Of a DNA stretch of 6,960 nucleotides, positions 5,773-6,960 are shown piece by piece. This DNA comes from Planctomycetota bacterium (GTDB taxonomy: Bacteria; Planctomycetota; Phycisphaerae; UBA1845): contig JADFHG010000203.1 of assembly GCA_022567365.1 (NCBI GenBank), forward strand, positions 1 to 6,960. Reading direction: 5' to 3'. The position numbers and the translations under genes were made by a program. Within the stretch, counting starts at the first letter, position 1; each line of letters starts with the position of its first letter. The notes below the pieces were generated by a model. That model was given only the letters and a program-made list of their open reading frames with translations. It was not told the origin of the DNA and did not search any database.

Positions 5773-6303
5773 TCAACCGTTGGAGCGAAACTTGGCGATC
5801 TCCGCGGTCCAAGCGTCGTATGGGGTCGCGCCGAGCATCACCCACCGCACAATCCGAGGCTCGTCGTGGGCGCTGAGAAACTCGTGCACGGCCCGCAAGG
5901 AGGTCGCCGCCGCCGCAGCGAATGGGTATCCGTACACCCCGCAACTGATCGCGGGAAACGCTATGGAGGAACAATTGTGTCGCACGGCGAGTGCCAGGGA
6001 GTTCGCATAGCACGACGCGAGCAGACCGGGCTCGCCCTGCTTCCCACCCGACCAAACAGGTCCGACCGTGTGGATGACGCATTTCGCCTTGAGCCGATAA
6101 CCTTTCGTCAATACGGCCTCGCCCGTCGGGCAGCCATGCAATTGCCGGCATTCGGCGAGAAGTCCCGGGCCGGCCGCCCGATGGATCGCACCGTCGACGC
6201 CCCCTCCACCCAGCAGCGAGGAATTGGCGGCGTTGACGATTGCGTCGACGGCCTGTGTGGTGATGTCGCCGCGGACGATCTCGATTCCAGCCGCCGCGTC
6301 CAT
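5773..6303 (-). CDS. Macrodomain protein (O-acetyl-ADP-ribose deacetylase / ADP-ribosyl hydrolase type)
   Basis: A 176-residue single macrodomain, the usual length for MacroD/YmdB-type enzymes. These bind ADP-ribose and remove it from O-acetyl-ADP-ribose or from ADP-ribosylated acidic residues in the cytosol. Visible motifs are GDITTQAVDAIVNAAN (12-27), the Gly-rich catalytic loop GGGGVDGAIHRAAG (32-45) with D37, the TGEAVLTKGYRL and IHTVGPVW strands (60-85), and the phosphate-binding loop PAISCGVYGYP (117-127). All key residues of an active MacroD-like enzyme appear intact. I chose the ATG at 6303: the longer frame up to 6459 adds a Pro- and Arg-rich stretch with no similarity to the family, and GGAAGG lies about 12 bases before 6303. 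The upstream gene ends 25 bases away on the same strand, so co-transcription is likely. I see no DarT-like toxin beside it, so a toxin-antitoxin role is not supported. Confidence 0.95.
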   Translation of the reverse strand: MDAAAGIEIVRGDITTQAVDAIVNAANSSLLGGGGVDGAIHRAAGPGLLAECRQLHGCPTGEAVLTKGYRLKAKCVIHTVGPVWSGGKQGEPGLLASCYANSLALAVRHNCSSIAFPAISCGVYGYPFAAAAATSLRAVHEFLSAHDEPRIVRWVMLGATPYDAWTAEIAKFRSNG

Positions 6304-6328
6304 GTATGGTGTCCGCCTTCCGTATCCG

Positions 6329-6960
6329 TTATGGATGCGCGGTGGCGCTGCCGCCGGTGGGGTCGTCCGGCGCGGCTCGGTCTCGATCAGCCCTCGCCGC
6401 CGGCAAGCCGGTTGGCCGGGCCAAATCGTCGCCATCGTCCGATCCGACCCTCGGCACAACCATCACGCTGCAATCGATGATCCCCGCCCTCCGATGCTCG
6501 AGCCAACCGAGGGCGAGTTCGGCCGTCCCGTCGCGATGGCGGAGCCGATGCCATTCCTCAAACAAGTGACGGCTTGGCGAGCCGCCGATCGACCAGAGTA
6601 GGCGTTCGACCCAACCCTTCGGGGCGACCGCGCGAAAAGAGATGCCATCGATTTCGCCAAGCCCGCCGATTTGGGACGGAGTCGTTGCGCCTAAGAGCGG
6701 TGCAAGAAGCCCACGCCAGACCGCCGTCGTGCGGTCGGGAACGTCGGGTTCAGGGTAAAGGTGGCGTCGCTCCAACGTAAGGGCGACCCGACCCGACCAG
6801 CCGTTGCCAAGGGCGATCGCAGAGAAATACTTCCCATTGGTCGCCAATCGGCGGTCGCGCCGTCGTGCCAGCTTCGCGGCGTGGGTTCGTCGAGCGGCCA
6901 AAACCTTCGCCGCCAGCGCCCGCGCCTGCGGCCAGTGTCGTTTGAGATCGGCTGATGCCT
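6329..6960 (-). CDS. Partial gene, LPS-kinase-like N-lobe protein without visible C-lobe
   Basis: The frame is open from the window edge to a TAA at 6329, giving about 209 residues; the true start may lie outside. A TTG at 6901 is possible, but the helical Arg/Ala-rich stretch continues upstream of it. The sequence has an N-terminal basic helix, then NGKYFSAIAL…GWSGRVALTLE, then GISFRAVAPKGW, then a segment SRHLFEEWHRLRHRD…LGWLEHRRAGIIDCSVMVV. This order recalls the N-lobe of Kdo/WaaP (InaA-type) lipopolysaccharide-kinase-like proteins, with the 'S-R-x-x-x-E-W-x-x-L' helix followed by 'LE-x-RR-x-G…S-x-x-V'. It is a remembered resemblance, not a computed one. After that the protein becomes Asp/Arg/Pro-rich and stops, with no catalytic HxD loop in any - strand frame. 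I also see no clear ATP-binding Lys. It may be a truncated or degenerate kinase. Confidence 0.6.
   Translation of the reverse strand, partial: ASADLKRHWPQARALAAKVLAARRTHAAKLARRRDRRLATNGKYFSAIALGNGWSGRVALTLERRHLYPEPDVPDRTTAVWRGLLAPLLGATTPSQIGGLGEIDGISFRAVAPKGWVERLLWSIGGSPSRHLFEEWHRLRHRDGTAELALGWLEHRRAGIIDCSVMVVPRVGSDDGDDLARPTGLPAARADRDRAAPDDPTGGSATAHP

Noticed and set aside
6304..6459. N-terminal extension of the macrodomain protein
   Set aside because: The added 52 residues are Pro/Arg-rich without family similarity, overlap the end of the upstream gene, and a family-length start exists at 6303.
5749..6480. 243-codon + strand open frame
   Set aside because: It is antisense to the macrodomain gene, which has all family motifs; the + translation shows none.
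5773..6960. DarT/DarG-like toxin-antitoxin pair
   Set aside because: The macrodomain is present, but the neighbour shows no DarT ADP-ribosyltransferase motifs.

Overview
The window looks like a piece of a high-GC (roughly 60-65 %) bacterial chromosome, most probably from the Planctomycetota. The support is indirect. The 3' end of a 23S rRNA gene is not followed by a 5S gene or tRNA. A stand-alone Clp N-terminal-domain protein sits beside small membrane proteins. A large secreted protease ends in a Cys-Gly / membrane helix / arginine tail. The lineage is an inference, not a proof.

Layout. Positions 1 to about 155 are the 3' end of a 23S rRNA on the + strand. Everything recognisable after it is on the - strand. 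A convergent, hairpin-rich gap (about 156-428) separates the rRNA from a compact three-gene run read 2053 to 429: an 85-residue two-helix membrane protein, a 283-residue protein with SAP/Rho-N-like helical repeats, a hendecad coiled coil and one membrane helix, and a 147-residue protein made only of two Clp_N repeats. A 381-base gap follows. Then comes a 1005-residue secreted subtilase (S8, kexin-like active-site motifs) with a pro-region, a Cys-containing middle region, two PKD-like domains and a C-terminal sorting-like tail. Upstream of it is a 320-base leader region holding a good sigma70-type promoter, a hairpin followed by a T run, and two further hairpins next to the ribosome binding site. 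Next is a macrodomain protein (ADP-ribose / O-acetyl-ADP-ribose hydrolase type), and 25 bases from it the 3' part of a gene resembling the N-lobe of lipopolysaccharide-kinase-like proteins, apparently without a C-lobe.

How the genes may work together. The three-gene run could form a membrane-tethered module that recruits Clp_N-type substrate recognition. The Clp_N protein keeps both glutamates that bind phosphoarginine in ClpC but has no ATPase, so it may be an adaptor or decoy for a ClpCP protease encoded elsewhere. The subtilase is an independent exported enzyme with its own promoter. The macrodomain gene and the kinase-like fragment are close enough to be co-transcribed. No mobile element, CRISPR array, tRNA or complete defence system was seen.
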